A stretch of 64,000 nt of DNA from an uncultured Shewanella sp. (GCF_947491715.1 NZ_CANLKR010000003.1:124001-188000); one strand, 5' to 3'; counted from the stretch's first letter, positions 48,685 through 58,906 are shown. Numbers and translations: made by a program. Notes: generated by a model from the sequence alone, not told the origin.

Positions 48685-49610
48685 GCGAATATGCCATACA
48701 AGCAAAAGGGCTAACGAGAAAATTTGGTGATTTTACGGCGGTTGATAATCTTAGTATCAATGTACCAAGAGGAAAAATTTATGGCTTTTTAGGGCCGAAT
48801 GGTTGTGGTAAATCGACCAGTATTCGGTTATTAACAGGGCTTTTAACACCGACTCACGGCAGTGTAAATGTGTTAGATTTAAATTTACCCAATCAAATTG
48901 AAGCCTTACGATTGCGCATTGGTTATATGACGCAAAAATTTTCTTTGTACGAACAACTAACCATAGAAGAGAATTTACGCTTTATTGCTCAAGTCTTTGG
49001 CCTTGGCAGGCATGATGAGCGTAAGCGAGTTGAAGAGTTACTGAGTATTTACGAGTTGGATAAACGTCGAAAGCAAAGAGCGGGGAGTTTAAGTGGTGGG
49101 CAAAAGCAGCGATTAGCGCTGGCGGCAGCCACATTACATAAACCAGAGTTACTGTTTCTCGATGAGCCGACTTCCGCTGTTGATCCACAAAATAGACGTG
49201 AGTTTTGGGAGCGACTATTTGATATTTGCGATACAGGTTCAACAATTTTAGTTTCAACGCATTATATGGATGAGGCTGAGCGTTGCCATTCTTTGGCCAT
49301 TTTAGAAGCGGGGTGTTTGCGTGCAGATGGCTCGCCAGAGCAGTTAATGCAAGATATGGGCGCTATAATAGTGGAGGTAGGCGGTGAAGGACTAAGACAG
49401 TTAAAAGAATTGCTTACAAAACTTGGATCCGTGATTTCTGTCGCCCAGCAAGGGGTGCACTTGCGAGTGTTAATCAAAAATACGATTGTAGACCCGATAA
49501 CATGGTTAAGAGAACAAGTGCCAGAACAAATGCACTCACGTGATATAAAATTAGTTCGGCCAAGTCTTGAAGATGTGTTTGTTAATTGTACGGGGGAGGG
49601 CCGCCAATGA
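48681..49610 (+). CDS. ABC transporter ATP-binding protein
   Basis: Cytoplasmic ATPase of a DrrA/CcmA-type exporter, 309 residues: Walker A GPNGCGKST, Q-loop near MTQKFSLYEQ, signature SLSGGQKQRLALA, Walker B LLFLDEPTSAVDP, H-loop VSTHYMDEAERC. The C-terminal 80 residues form the usual regulatory extension. It overlaps both neighbours by 4 bases, so the three proteins are translationally coupled. The exported substrate is unknown. Confidence 0.93.
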   Translation: MSEYAIQAKGLTRKFGDFTAVDNLSINVPRGKIYGFLGPNGCGKSTSIRLLTGLLTPTHGSVNVLDLNLPNQIEALRLRIGYMTQKFSLYEQLTIEENLRFIAQVFGLGRHDERKRVEELLSIYELDKRRKQRAGSLSGGQKQRLALAAATLHKPELLFLDEPTSAVDPQNRREFWERLFDICDTGSTILVSTHYMDEAERCHSLAILEAGCLRADGSPEQLMQDMGAIIVEVGGEGLRQLKELLTKLGSVISVAQQGVHLRVLIKNTIVDPITWLREQVPEQMHSRDIKLVRPSLEDVFVNCTGEGRQ

Positions 49611-50758
49611 AGATGTTGAATCGTATTAAAGCGGTAACGTACAAAGAGTGCATTGAGCTTATTCGTGACAGAGTGACTTTTGGCATGGTGGTGATGTTGC
49701 CTTTAGTGCAGTTGATATTATTTGGCTATGCCATTAATACCACGGTTAGGCATATTCCTGTTGCGGTGGTCGACCAAGCCAGTTCTGCGTTTTCACATTT
49801 ATTAATAGATTCTATATCAGCAACTCAAGTTGTTGATTTTACTGAAAAATATTTGACTCCCGAGGAAGCGATGCAAGCGATCACTGATGGTAAAGTGCGA
49901 GCTGCATTGATTATTCCAAGTGATTTAACCAATCGTTATGCCAAGAAATTAGTGGCGGCATCACAGCAAGGTGAAACACCCCAATTTGAATATTCATTGA
50001 ATCGCCCTATTGGGCAATGGGTGGTGGATGGTTCGGATACGACCATTGCGAGTACCATTAAACAGCTTAGAAACATGCCCATGATTAATTTAACGGATTA
50101 CCCCAAAAATCAAACCGCTGCGACCTTTGAAGTGGTGCAATTTTATAATCCAGAGCAGCGTTCTGCGGTGAATATTGTTCCAGGTATTGTGGGGATTATT
50201 TTAACCATGACCATGATTATGTTTACGTCTATTTCTATTGTCAGGGAGCAAGAAAAAGGTAATTTAGAACTGTTGATAACGACCCCCATTCGTTCAATAG
50301 AATTGATGATAGGTAAAATTATTCCTTATATTTTCGTAGGGTTAATACAAATGGGGATTATTATTGGCGCAGGACATTTATTTTTTAATGTGCCTATCAA
50401 TGGCAGTATATGGCAGTTATTACTGGTCACCTTGTTGTTTATTGCTGCCAGTTTAGTATTGGGCCTTATTTTATCAACCATTGCAAAAACCCAGATGCAG
50501 GCCATGCAACTGACTTTTTTTCTTATGCTACCGTCCATATTATTGTCGGGTTTTATGTTTCCTTATGAAGGTATGCCTGTGGCTGCGCAGTGGATTGCTG
50601 AAGCATTACCAGCGACCCATTTTATGCGATTAGTCCGAGGAGTGGTTCTGCGTGATGCGGATGTATTAGGAATGATGAATGACAGTTTATGGTTATTAGG
50701 CTTTACTATTTTAGGTTTGATTGTTGCGTCGATCCGCTTTAAGAAGTCGCTTGATTAG
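49607..50758 (+). CDS. ABC-2 type transporter permease
   Basis: Inner-membrane permease of the exporter, 383 residues from ATG 49607, which overlaps the ATPase stop. One helix at about 20-40, a large periplasmic domain (about 45-175), then five helices (180-380). Signature segments are VPGIVGIILTMTMIMFTSIS, REQEKGNLELLITTPIR and LPSILLSGFMFPYEGMPVAA, as in YbhS/YbhR. The Met at 49586 is rejected because it lies deep inside the ATPase gene. Confidence 0.92.
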   Translation: MKMLNRIKAVTYKECIELIRDRVTFGMVVMLPLVQLILFGYAINTTVRHIPVAVVDQASSAFSHLLIDSISATQVVDFTEKYLTPEEAMQAITDGKVRAALIIPSDLTNRYAKKLVAASQQGETPQFEYSLNRPIGQWVVDGSDTTIASTIKQLRNMPMINLTDYPKNQTAATFEVVQFYNPEQRSAVNIVPGIVGIILTMTMIMFTSISIVREQEKGNLELLITTPIRSIELMIGKIIPYIFVGLIQMGIIIGAGHLFFNVPINGSIWQLLLVTLLFIAASLVLGLILSTIAKTQMQAMQLTFFLMLPSILLSGFMFPYEGMPVAAQWIAEALPATHFMRLVRGVVLRDADVLGMMNDSLWLLGFTILGLIVASIRFKKSLD

Positions 50759-50794
50759 ATAATAATATTCATGGCTATGTAGGTTTTTTGATGA

Positions 50795-50829
50795 AAACAT
50801 AACTCAGCCCTTCAAGGACTGAGTTATGT
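50795..50829. terminator. Hairpin between convergent genes
   Basis: A 12-bp perfect stem (50795-50806 with 50818-50829) lies between the exporter operon and the convergent 1022-residue gene and likely serves both strands. Confidence 0.8.
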
Positions 50830-50856
50830 TAAAGATCATTTTTGATAGAAGTCGTA

Positions 50857-53800
50857 TTAACGAAGTATTGTCTTTTTACGGCTGTACCCAAAAAGAGATA
50901 AAAGCAATAGTGATATCAATCCTAAACTACCACCTGAATCAGTATCAGACTCGATATCGAGACTGATGCTGGCCTCTGTGCTTAGTGTCATTTCATCAAT
51001 GGCTTTCACGGTAAAACTATAATGCCCTGATTGTTTGACTGAACCACTGATTATCCCTGCGGCTGATAAGGTTAGTCCACTGGGTAAGCTTGACGTTTCA
51101 AAGGTGAGTGCGCTGCCATCAGGATCGCTAAACACCGTATTTAAATCAATTTCAACTGCCTGTGATGATTGAAAAGAAAAATGATTATTTTCTAATACAG
51201 TGGGAGCGGCATTCACTTGAATGTCAAGGGTGACGATATGCTGAATGCCTTCATCTAATGTGGCGGCAATCATCATGCTGTGAAGCCCTGTATCGATTAA
51301 TGCGCCCGTTAATAATCCATTTTCAGTTAAAGTTAATGGGTTAGTTATCGTATCGCTTTCAGTCATTGTTTCATTAGAAAGCAATGTAAATGTCATTTCA
51401 CTGGTATTTAAGTTGCTGTCTTCACCAAACAAATGTGTCACTAAATCAAGTGAGATGGCTTGATTTGGATTAACGACAAGTGTGTTCAAGTCTGCGCTAA
51501 AAGCAGAGTTTTGAATGTCATACTCAAAGGTGAAGTCTGTGGTCAACTCATCTTTATCGGTTGCCGTGATGGTTAAGATGCCTGACGTTGCTTGCGTGAC
51601 GACACCCACAATATGATTATGTTCATTTAGGCTCAATTCTTGAGGCATACCTTCCACATTAAAGGTTAAGGTATCATCAGTATCTTCTTCAATAAATAGA
51701 CTTGATAGGTCAAGAGAAATGTGACTGCCAGTTAAAAATGTATATTTATCTTTCTGGCTACGGATCAGCGGTGCACGTTTAATCGGTAACTGATAGACTT
51801 CTTTAACTGTACTGTTTTGCAGTAAGTTAATATGCTTTAAAAAGTGATGATTAGCAGGGATAAAGCCAAGACCATTTTTTGAAGGTAGTGGTAACTGTTG
51901 TTCGCTTGCTGACCATATACCTGTTTTAGGGTTGATATGATAAAAATGAATACTGTCAGTATAATTGTTCAATGATGCAGCCAAATAGGGGCTCATTAAG
52001 GTAAAGTTACGATCATTTTGTTCAAGGGGAGATAAAGATAATAATGTGAGTTCACCATTATCTTGTTTTCTATAAGCTTGTATAGATCGGCTACTGTAAT
52101 TATAAAAATACAGGTTATTTTCCGTTAATAGAAGATCACGCGTGCCATAAGGAATGGCCATTTGGGCTGTTTGACTCAAGGTATTTGATTGAGCATCATA
52201 AATAAATGTCGTGATAGCATCATCATTTATTGCGTAGAAATATTGGCCTAATGTCTTCAATTTTGTATTATAGAAATCATTATTCTCACTTTCAATGGAG
52301 GTGATTAATTCAAATTTTGATTGTTCGTTGAACTTGAAAAAGAATAAAGTATCATAATCTAATGCCATTAATACGTTATTATCTTGGTTAAACTTAACTT
52401 CAGATGTTCTTAAATAGCTATCATTGGTATTTGAATAACTTCCCTGATATACAAATGATAATGTATGTTGTTCCTTAAGAGTAAAGACTATGTAGTTAGA
52501 TTCACCGACTATGATGAGCTGATTATCGTTTGTGAGAAGCAGCCGGCTGTTATATAGCGTATTGCTATCATTGAAAGAAGAGAGATCAATGAGTTTAGCA
52601 TGAACAAAGGATTGTTCATCATCTTTGATGAGTAGATGCAGCTTGTTATTATTGTGATCAAGTAAAAATAAATTCTGTCCATCAGCAGACAGTAATGAAT
52701 GCTCAACATTGGCAATTTGGGGGATATTGAATGTGCCATCTTTTAACAATTGAGTGGAATTGATGGTGGCATTATCGTTAACTTGGCTGACAAACAGTGC
52801 CTTCATATCCGTTGCAAGCCCAATTAATTGCTCGTTATGAAAGAGTATACTTTTAAGATTGGCAGGGTTGCCATAATCATCATTAACAATATTGGTTTGT
52901 TCAATTAAACTTAGCCCAGTATCATTGATAGTGAAACTGGTCATATTTGAATTGGGGTTATAAGTGCTTTTATTAAAGTAAAGGGTATTATTATAGAGTG
53001 ATGAATCATCGAGATCGTAATCATCGCCAAGATCATTATAAGTATTAAGTTGCCATTTTTCAGTTAATGTATTGTCATTAATATTGTACGCTAAGTTCGT
53101 TATTGTCCAGCCGCTTTGGATCAGAATATTATTGCTATCTTCACAGGTGACATGATAATTGCTATCGGGGTCGTAGCTTAGCTTATGAGTGAATTGATGG
53201 TTAGTTTCATCCAGTTTAAATACAGATAATGCAGGTTGATTATTCCAAGTATTACCGTGACCTGCTAAAAAGAGGTGATCTGTCGCTTTATCAATACAAG
53301 ATGAACGAATGTTATCGGGAAGAAGATTGTCATTAATAGTATTACTTTCGATGAGCTTATCATTTTCAATATAAAAGATTGTATTGTAATCTGTCATAAG
53401 TATATGATTATTAAATACTAACATGGAAGAGTAATAATGATTACTAAGTGTGAGGTGATGCTCTTCGATTAAGTTCAATGCGTCATTAAATGAAAATAAA
53501 CTTAGCCTAGGCTCAGTGCGATAAGCATCATCTTCGGTATATACTTTTATACTTCCCCAAATAAGCACTTGTGTGCCTTCATTAACAAGTTCAACCTGAT
53601 TGATATTGCTGTATTCATGCCCTAAACGATTAAGGTTGACTTCAGTTAATAAGGTTGGAGTTGCAGTTTCAGTGCTAAATAATGCAATATATTGTTGATT
53701 TTTATCCCAGCCCAGTACTTTTTGACCACTGGATGATAATTCATCCAGTGCATTAATTGTGCCTGAATGCCAAGTCTTTATGTCACCTAATTGAATTGTT

Positions 53801-53925
53801 CGTTGCTGATTTTTTTGTTGATTTTCACTAAGTGTATGAGTAGAAAACTGTGGAACTTGTTCTTGGGCGTGTGAATACTGAGCGGAGAGTAAAGTAACGA
53901 GTGCTAATTTTTTAACGTGTTTCAT
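50857..53925 (-). CDS. GlyGly-CTERM surface protein with propeller-like and Ig-like domains
   Basis: A 1022-residue exported protein. After a signal peptide (cleaved near YSHAQ, residue 21) come about 660 residues of short repeating strands, probably beta-propeller-like, then three cadherin/Ig-like (putative Ig) repeats of about 95 residues, from 700. Each repeat has the DPDGSALTFETSSLPSGLTL style of motif. The end is a GlyGly-CTERM signal: an acidic-Gly stretch SDTDSGGSLG, a hydrophobic helix LISLLLLSLF, then YSRKK. That signal is recognised by rhombosortase, with type II secretion to the surface. The role is unknown. Confidence 0.8.
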   Translation of the reverse strand: MKHVKKLALVTLLSAQYSHAQEQVPQFSTHTLSENQQKNQQRTIQLGDIKTWHSGTINALDELSSSGQKVLGWDKNQQYIALFSTETATPTLLTEVNLNRLGHEYSNINQVELVNEGTQVLIWGSIKVYTEDDAYRTEPRLSLFSFNDALNLIEEHHLTLSNHYYSSMLVFNNHILMTDYNTIFYIENDKLIESNTINDNLLPDNIRSSCIDKATDHLFLAGHGNTWNNQPALSVFKLDETNHQFTHKLSYDPDSNYHVTCEDSNNILIQSGWTITNLAYNINDNTLTEKWQLNTYNDLGDDYDLDDSSLYNNTLYFNKSTYNPNSNMTSFTINDTGLSLIEQTNIVNDDYGNPANLKSILFHNEQLIGLATDMKALFVSQVNDNATINSTQLLKDGTFNIPQIANVEHSLLSADGQNLFLLDHNNNKLHLLIKDDEQSFVHAKLIDLSSFNDSNTLYNSRLLLTNDNQLIIVGESNYIVFTLKEQHTLSFVYQGSYSNTNDSYLRTSEVKFNQDNNVLMALDYDTLFFFKFNEQSKFELITSIESENNDFYNTKLKTLGQYFYAINDDAITTFIYDAQSNTLSQTAQMAIPYGTRDLLLTENNLYFYNYSSRSIQAYRKQDNGELTLLSLSPLEQNDRNFTLMSPYLAASLNNYTDSIHFYHINPKTGIWSASEQQLPLPSKNGLGFIPANHHFLKHINLLQNSTVKEVYQLPIKRAPLIRSQKDKYTFLTGSHISLDLSSLFIEEDTDDTLTFNVEGMPQELSLNEHNHIVGVVTQATSGILTITATDKDELTTDFTFEYDIQNSAFSADLNTLVVNPNQAISLDLVTHLFGEDSNLNTSEMTFTLLSNETMTESDTITNPLTLTENGLLTGALIDTGLHSMMIAATLDEGIQHIVTLDIQVNAAPTVLENNHFSFQSSQAVEIDLNTVFSDPDGSALTFETSSLPSGLTLSAAGIISGSVKQSGHYSFTVKAIDEMTLSTEASISLDIESDTDSGGSLGLISLLLLSLFGYSRKKTILR

Positions 53926-54220
53926 GCAAATCCTTTTGACTGTTTAAAGCTGTAATATTTTTCATTGAGAGTAATACAATGTTTCTTTTTTTTACGACGC
54001 GGGAGTATAGCGGTACTGTGAATATGTTTCAATAATGTATCATGTTGAACGTAGTTTATTTGACCTTTAAATGGTCAATTATTTAACTTATTTTTTAATT
54101 GGTTATCTTTTTATTCTGCGTTTGACTTATTGCCTAAGGTGATCTGTTTAAGTGAAAGGCCTGCTAAATACTGCATGAGTTCACATTTTTCATACAAAAC
54201 CTTCGTTATTTATTTCTCAC

Positions 54221-54234
54221 TTGATAAATGTCAA
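54221..54234 (+). promoter_or_regulatory. FNR/DNR-type operator before nirK
   Basis: TTGATAAATGTCAA at 54221-54234 matches the Crp/Fnr-family consensus TTGAT-N4-ATCAA at 9 of 10 fixed positions. A -10-like TACTTT at 54256-54261 places the operator centre about 41 bases before the expected transcript start, the usual position for class II activation. The regulator encoded at 58020 is the natural candidate; FNR could also bind. Confidence 0.8.
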
Positions 54235-54347
54235 TTCCACAGTCAAAAAACAACGTACTTTATTGCTATGGAAGCTTTTTTAATCTGTCTTTTTTAATCT
54301 GTAGTATTGGCTTGTCGATAAGAGTGGATCACTTAAAGGAGTATGAA

Positions 54348-55535
54348 ATGGGACAAAATCATTTAGAAAATGGAAAGCGTATCGATGAAGATCGCCGACA
54401 CTTTATTGGTGGATCAGTCGGCGCGAGCTTAGTGGGTGCAGGCATGGCTGCAGGGTTGTTATCGACTACGGCAATGGCCAACGCTACCCTTGCCCAAGGA
54501 ACGGCTAAGACCAATAGAATGTCGAATTATAAGGCCGATCAACTGGAGAGAGTTACGCAAACATTGTTGCCGCCGCCTTCGGTGCCTAAGCATGATGTCG
54601 TCGCTATGGGTAAGCCCAAAGTGGTTGAAGTGCGTATGACGGTAGAAGAGAAACAAATTGAGTTAGAAAATGGCACGTATGCTTGGGTGTGTGCATTTAA
54701 TGGTAGCGTGCCAGGGCCCATGATTGTGTGTCATCAGTATGATTATGTCGAGCTGACCTTAGTGAACCCCAAAAGTAATATGCTAGCGCATAACATTGAC
54801 TTACATGCTGCAACGGGCGCATTAGGGGGGGGAGAGCTGACATTAGTGGCACCGGGGGAAGAAGTGACTTTTAGGTTTAAAGCCACTAAAACTGGTACCT
54901 TTGTTTATCATTGTGCCCCTGGAGGCGTGATGATCCCTTGGCATGTGGCAATGGGAATGCACGGCGCGATTATGGTGTTACCAAGAGAAGGGCTACGGGA
55001 CAGCGACAATAACCTCATTCATTACAGCAAAGCTTACTATGTGGGTGAAGCTGATTTTTATGTGCCTAAAGATAATAAAGATAGGTATAAGGCTTATGAC
55101 ACTGTGATGGGCAGTATGAATGATGTATTAACGGTGATGAAAAGCCTAATACCGTCACATATTGTATTTAATGGTGCCGTGGGGGCACTCACAGGCCGTG
55201 GTGCCATGACGGCAAAAGTCGGTGAGTCGGTGATGTTTATTCATTCGCAAGCGAATCGTGATTCTAGGCCCCATATTATAGGGGGCCACGGTGATTATGT
55301 GTGGGCGGCAGGTAATTTTGCAGATAAACCACAACGTGATTTAGAAACTTGGATGTTAGCGGGAGGTAGCGCTTGTGCAGCAGTGTACACTTTTCGTCAA
55401 CCGGGCCTTTACGCCTACGTGAACCATAACTTGATAGAGGGTTTTTTAAAAGGCGCAGCTGGACATATAAAAGTTGATGGTGAGTGGGACGATGATTTAA
55501 TGGTACAAGTAAAAAAACCGACGGCCATTGTGTAA
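54348..55535 (+). CDS. nirK: Copper-containing nitrite reductase
   Basis: Periplasmic enzyme reducing nitrite to nitric oxide. From ATG 54348, with AAAGGAG just upstream, it has 395 residues. A twin-arginine-like signal ([18 protein letters not shown], ending TAMANA) suggests export by Tat. Two cupredoxin domains follow: type 1 and type 2 copper ligands are in [38 protein letters not shown] (the Cys, His and Met ligands), and later [11 protein letters not shown], with the catalytic Asp in NIDLHAA. The longer frame from 54228 is rejected because it overlaps the operator. Confidence 0.96.
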   Translation: MGQNHLENGKRIDEDRRHFIGGSVGASLVGAGMAAGLLSTTAMANATLAQGTAKTNRMSNYKADQLERVTQTLLPPPSVPKHDVVAMGKPKVVEVRMTVEEKQIELENGTYAWVCAFNGSVPGPMIVCHQYDYVELTLVNPKSNMLAHNIDLHAATGALGGGELTLVAPGEEVTFRFKATKTGTFVYHCAPGGVMIPWHVAMGMHGAIMVLPREGLRDSDNNLIHYSKAYYVGEADFYVPKDNKDRYKAYDTVMGSMNDVLTVMKSLIPSHIVFNGAVGALTGRGAMTAKVGESVMFIHSQANRDSRPHIIGGHGDYVWAAGNFADKPQRDLETWMLAGGSACAAVYTFRQPGLYAYVNHNLIEGFLKGAAGHIKVDGEWDDDLMVQVKKPTAIV

Positions 55536-55794
55536 ATGGGGACTTAAGGCGATCTTGAGTTGTCGTCGTTCAGTTATGCAGCATAAAGGTTTTTTCTCTA
55601 TTACTTATACAGAATAAGTCATAAAGAATAAGTCCATTGAAAGTGTATAAAGTCGACTTTTATGCTGCAGTACTCTGGAAGACAATAAGTTCTCTTACTT
55701 TTTTCTAATAACTTGGTTCTCAAAGACGTGCTTTTATACATTCAGACCATATGCATGTTGCTGCTTCACGAGCATAAGTTCAAAGGAGTGTCTT

Positions 55795-56679
55795 ATGAAA
55801 ATAATCTTATCTCTTGTTTGGTTAGTTATCTTGTCTCATGTATCTTTTACTGTTTTCGCGCAAACGCCGAAAAAAGATTACGTGCTCTACAGTGCCGTTT
55901 ATGCTTGGTATGGTCAGCTTGATATCGCGGGGATACCTGAACAAGATGTCTTGATAGGAAAAGGCGTCAATGATTTTTCTTATTTACAGACTGAGCAAGG
56001 TCTATCTGGTGCACATCATATTTTAAATATCAATTTGTTGGATGATAATGAGCATCAAATGCAAGTCGAGGTGACACTAGATTACTATTATCAAGTATCT
56101 TCACAAGACACGGCTTATCAAGGGCAAAGCAGTGCAGCCTTGCCAGCCCGTTATTTAGTGCAACGTTTAATCTTGGAAAAAGATCCTCTAGGAGTGATAG
56201 ATAGCCACAATGTTATCAATGAACTCGATGCTTATCCCTCTCGTTTTATTCCATCAGCTGAGCGTAATCTTATTCGTGGATTACTTTATCAATGGACTGA
56301 TTTACTCGATCATCCTGAAGAGGTGAATGTTCACGCTGCAATTGATGAATGGGTTGATATTAACGCTAATTTTCAAGGGGCAGAACTGAATGTGATTGAA
56401 CCACATCACTATTTTTTCTTGCTTGAGGCTTTAGGACACCGTTTCAGTCGTCGTGAGATCAAGAATGTACGTATCATTCCATTAGAAAATGAAGCATCGA
56501 CATATCAAGTTCACTTTGAGTATCAATGGATGGTATTAAACAGTTTTGGTGAGAAAGAGCTCGCACAGATAGGTGTCAGGCTTAAGGTTAAAATTGTCGA
56601 TAAACGTGCTGTTATTAAAGAGTATGAAGAAGTGTATTTACCTCCAGTCACGGATCTTGGCGCAGAAATTCGCTGTTAG
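55795..56679 (+). CDS. Unknown periplasmic protein in the nirK cluster
   Basis: A 294-residue protein with a signal peptide (MKIILSLVWLVILSHVSFTV, ending FAQ). The mature part has no Cys except near the end and no membrane segment, and includes an alpha/beta C-terminal half (YQVHFEYQWMVLNSFGEKEL then AQIGVRLKV) suggestive of an NTF2-like fold, which I cannot confirm. It lies between nirK and SCO1, so it may assist copper loading or nitrite reductase maturation. Confidence 0.75.
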   Translation: MKIILSLVWLVILSHVSFTVFAQTPKKDYVLYSAVYAWYGQLDIAGIPEQDVLIGKGVNDFSYLQTEQGLSGAHHILNINLLDDNEHQMQVEVTLDYYYQVSSQDTAYQGQSSAALPARYLVQRLILEKDPLGVIDSHNVINELDAYPSRFIPSAERNLIRGLLYQWTDLLDHPEEVNVHAAIDEWVDINANFQGAELNVIEPHHYFFLLEALGHRFSRREIKNVRIIPLENEASTYQVHFEYQWMVLNSFGEKELAQIGVRLKVKIVDKRAVIKEYEEVYLPPVTDLGAEIRC

Positions 56680-56727
56680 TTCATAGGATGTATGGATAAT
56701 TATATTAGGCAGTAAAGGGAGTGTGAA

Positions 56728-57378
56728 ATGAACAGTTTACAGCTTGTTAATAAGTTCAAGTATATTATTTTACCGGTATTTTTGATTTTTAGTCTGTTGT
56801 TTTCCTTTCAAGGAATGAGTACTGAGAGTATGCCGATATTAAAAGGTATTGGGGGGCCCTTTAGTTTAAAAAGTTCTCAAGGAACAGTGGTGTCATTATC
56901 TGATTTCAAAGGAAAAGTCGTGATGATGTTTTTTGGCTATACCAATTGCGCCGATGTCTGTCCAACAACCATGGCCCATATCAGTCAATTAATGGATCAA
57001 TTATCCCCTGATATTCGCCGGCAAGTTCAAGTGTTGTTCATTAGTATCGATAGTGACTTTGATACGCCAAAGCACCTTAATCAATATTTAAGCTACTTTG
57101 ATCCCAGTTTTATTGGATTGGTGGATGAACGTGAGAAAATTGATGAGGTCGCTTTATTATATCAAGCTGAATATACCAAGTTGGCTAATGAGAAAGTGAC
57201 GACTGAATATAAAAAGTTGAGTCTGGCTCCTCAGGAAGAGGAAAAAAATCAAAGGGGTTATTTATATTCCCATAGCGCTAAAATTTTTGTACTTGATGGT
57301 AAGGCACGTGTGAGAGGTTTTTTTTACATGGGGACGGCGATTGATGACATGAAGTTGCAAATTGAAAGCTTGCTTTAA
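56728..57378 (+). CDS. SCO1/SenC copper chaperone
   Basis: Thioredoxin-fold copper chaperone that metallates cuproenzymes in the periplasm. It has 216 residues, with an N-terminal anchor or signal (about 12-29), the copper motif CxxxC in TNCADVCPTTMAHIS near 72-86, and the third ligand His in YLYSHSAKIFVLDG near 178. It follows the unknown periplasmic gene by 48 bases and precedes a PCuAC gene, fitting copper delivery to NirK. Confidence 0.93.
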   Translation: MNSLQLVNKFKYIILPVFLIFSLLFSFQGMSTESMPILKGIGGPFSLKSSQGTVVSLSDFKGKVVMMFFGYTNCADVCPTTMAHISQLMDQLSPDIRRQVQVLFISIDSDFDTPKHLNQYLSYFDPSFIGLVDEREKIDEVALLYQAEYTKLANEKVTTEYKKLSLAPQEEEKNQRGYLYSHSAKIFVLDGKARVRGFFYMGTAIDDMKLQIESLL

Positions 57379-57418
57379 TGTTATTAAAGAAATTAAAAAA
57401 TTGATCCGTTAAAGGGAT

Positions 57419-57883
57419 ATGAATATGAGAAACATTATTTTTAGTGTGCTTATTGTTGTCTGTGGCCTTGCTCAAGGCAGTGAATTAATGATCAGTTCGG
57501 CTTGGATCCGAGCCATGCCGATGACGTCACGTGTCGTGCCTATTTATTTAACGATAGATAATCCGACATCAGAACAACAAAAATTGATCAGTATAACAGC
57601 GATGCGGGGGGAGGTTGAGATCCATCAAACCCTGAAACATCATGGAGTGATGTCTATGAGTCCCGTGGATGAAATTATTATTGCACCGCACTCACAAGTT
57701 AAACTGGCACCGGGAGGATTTCATGGCATGATGTCTCATTTTAATCAAGGTGTCCCCGCTTTAGGTGATAAAGTGGCGCTTATATTGACGTTTTCAAATG
57801 GAGAGAAACAGCAAATTGAGGCCACGGTTAATAAACAGTTATCGGTGAGTTCAGCACACAAAGCGCATTCAATGACACCATAA
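57419..57883 (+). CDS. PCuAC copper chaperone
   Basis: Small periplasmic Cu(I) carrier. The 154 residues begin with a signal peptide (ending GLAQG or QGS). The copper motif is visible as EIHQTLKHHGVMSMSPVDE with the closing GGFHGMMSHF. ATG 57425 is an equally possible start. It works with SCO proteins to load copper enzymes, here probably NirK. The His-rich tail (SSAHKAHSM) may help hold copper. Confidence 0.92.
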   Translation: MNMRNIIFSVLIVVCGLAQGSELMISSAWIRAMPMTSRVVPIYLTIDNPTSEQQKLISITAMRGEVEIHQTLKHHGVMSMSPVDEIIIAPHSQVKLAPGGFHGMMSHFNQGVPALGDKVALILTFSNGEKQQIEATVNKQLSVSSAHKAHSMTP

Positions 57884-58019
57884 AAGAAGAGAACTGAGGT
57901 CAGGTCATTCGATTTTGTAAAGCTAAGCTGTGTAAACCAATGAAGCTGAATGAAGCAAGCTGGCCAATGTCATGTGTTTGTTTGAAATTTCTGCCTGAAA
58001 ATACTGATAGGAGGTGAGT

Positions 58020-58757
58020 ATGATCACTAATAACCATGTTAAAGCGAGTATGGCTCAGCATCACCTTTTTGCTTCACTTGAATGTGAGGAATTGAATGCA
58101 ATATTAAAGCCATCAAGTTACTTGTCATTTGTTGAACAGACGCCCATTTTTTATCAAGGGGACATAGCACGGCGGTTCTACCTTGTTATGGAAGGCCATT
58201 TACAGCTATACCGTACCAACCTTCAGGGGCAAGAGAAGGTGATTGAAATTGTTAGGCAAGGGCAAACATTTGCCGAAGCGTTGATGTTTGATAAGTGTGC
58301 TCGATATCCTGTATCGGCAAAGTCAATTTCTGCTTGTGAACTGATAAGTGTTGACAGTGAAGTGTATCTGAAAATATTAAAAAACAACGCTACAGCATGT
58401 TTTGCTATTATGGCTAATATGAGCAAAAGGCTCAGGAAACACTTGAATGAAGTGGAGGTTTTATCATTAGAAAATGCTCAAAATCGATTTTTATTGTTTT
58501 TACAGGCTAATGTACATCAAAATGGAGAAAAGCAATGGCACCAAGATGAACTCGATGGTGAAGGTATTATTAAGTTGGATATACCTAAACAAATGTTGGC
58601 GTCACGTTTATCCATACAGCCTGAAACATTTTCGCGTTTGATTAAAAAAATGATACAAGAAGGGCTTATTTGGGTAAAAGGCGATAAGATCCATATTCCT
58701 TCTTTGAATCAACTTTATGTGTCTTCAGAGTCGCTTTTTTCAAAGGCTAGAGAGTAA
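58020..58757 (+). CDS. Crp/Fnr-family regulator (DNR/NnrR-like)
   Basis: A 245-residue transcription regulator. The cyclic-nucleotide-binding-like domain is about 10-130 (FYQGDIARRFYLVMEGHLQL) and the C-terminal winged helix about 165-235 (LDIPKQMLASRLSIQPETFS then RLIKKM). It has no N-terminal Fe-S cysteine cluster, so it is not FNR; this fits the DNR/NnrR group that senses nitric oxide by haem. AGGAGG at 58009-58014 fixes the start at ATG 58020. It closes the nirK module and probably controls nirK through the box at 54221. Confidence 0.85.
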   Translation: MITNNHVKASMAQHHLFASLECEELNAILKPSSYLSFVEQTPIFYQGDIARRFYLVMEGHLQLYRTNLQGQEKVIEIVRQGQTFAEALMFDKCARYPVSAKSISACELISVDSEVYLKILKNNATACFAIMANMSKRLRKHLNEVEVLSLENAQNRFLLFLQANVHQNGEKQWHQDELDGEGIIKLDIPKQMLASRLSIQPETFSRLIKKMIQEGLIWVKGDKIHIPSLNQLYVSSESLFSKARE

Positions 58758-58906
58758 TATCCTTTGAAGAAGACGGTTAATATCACATAAAGAGAATAAA
58801 GTTGACTGCGGGGCAGGTGTTGCTCTTTCACATGCAGAGCCAAATCATCGAATAAGGTCGTTAAGAGTATACTTTAAATGTGAATTTTTCATTTGTCATT
58901 CTTTCC

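Noticed and set aside
54228..54347. Longer N-terminus for NirK starting at 54228
   Set aside because: That start lies inside the FNR/DNR box and lacks a ribosome site; ATG 54348 has AAAGGAG and starts just before the Tat-like signal.
55713..55922. 69-residue frame overlapping the start of the gene at 55795
   Set aside because: It is out of frame with a clear signal-peptide gene that has a better ribosome site.
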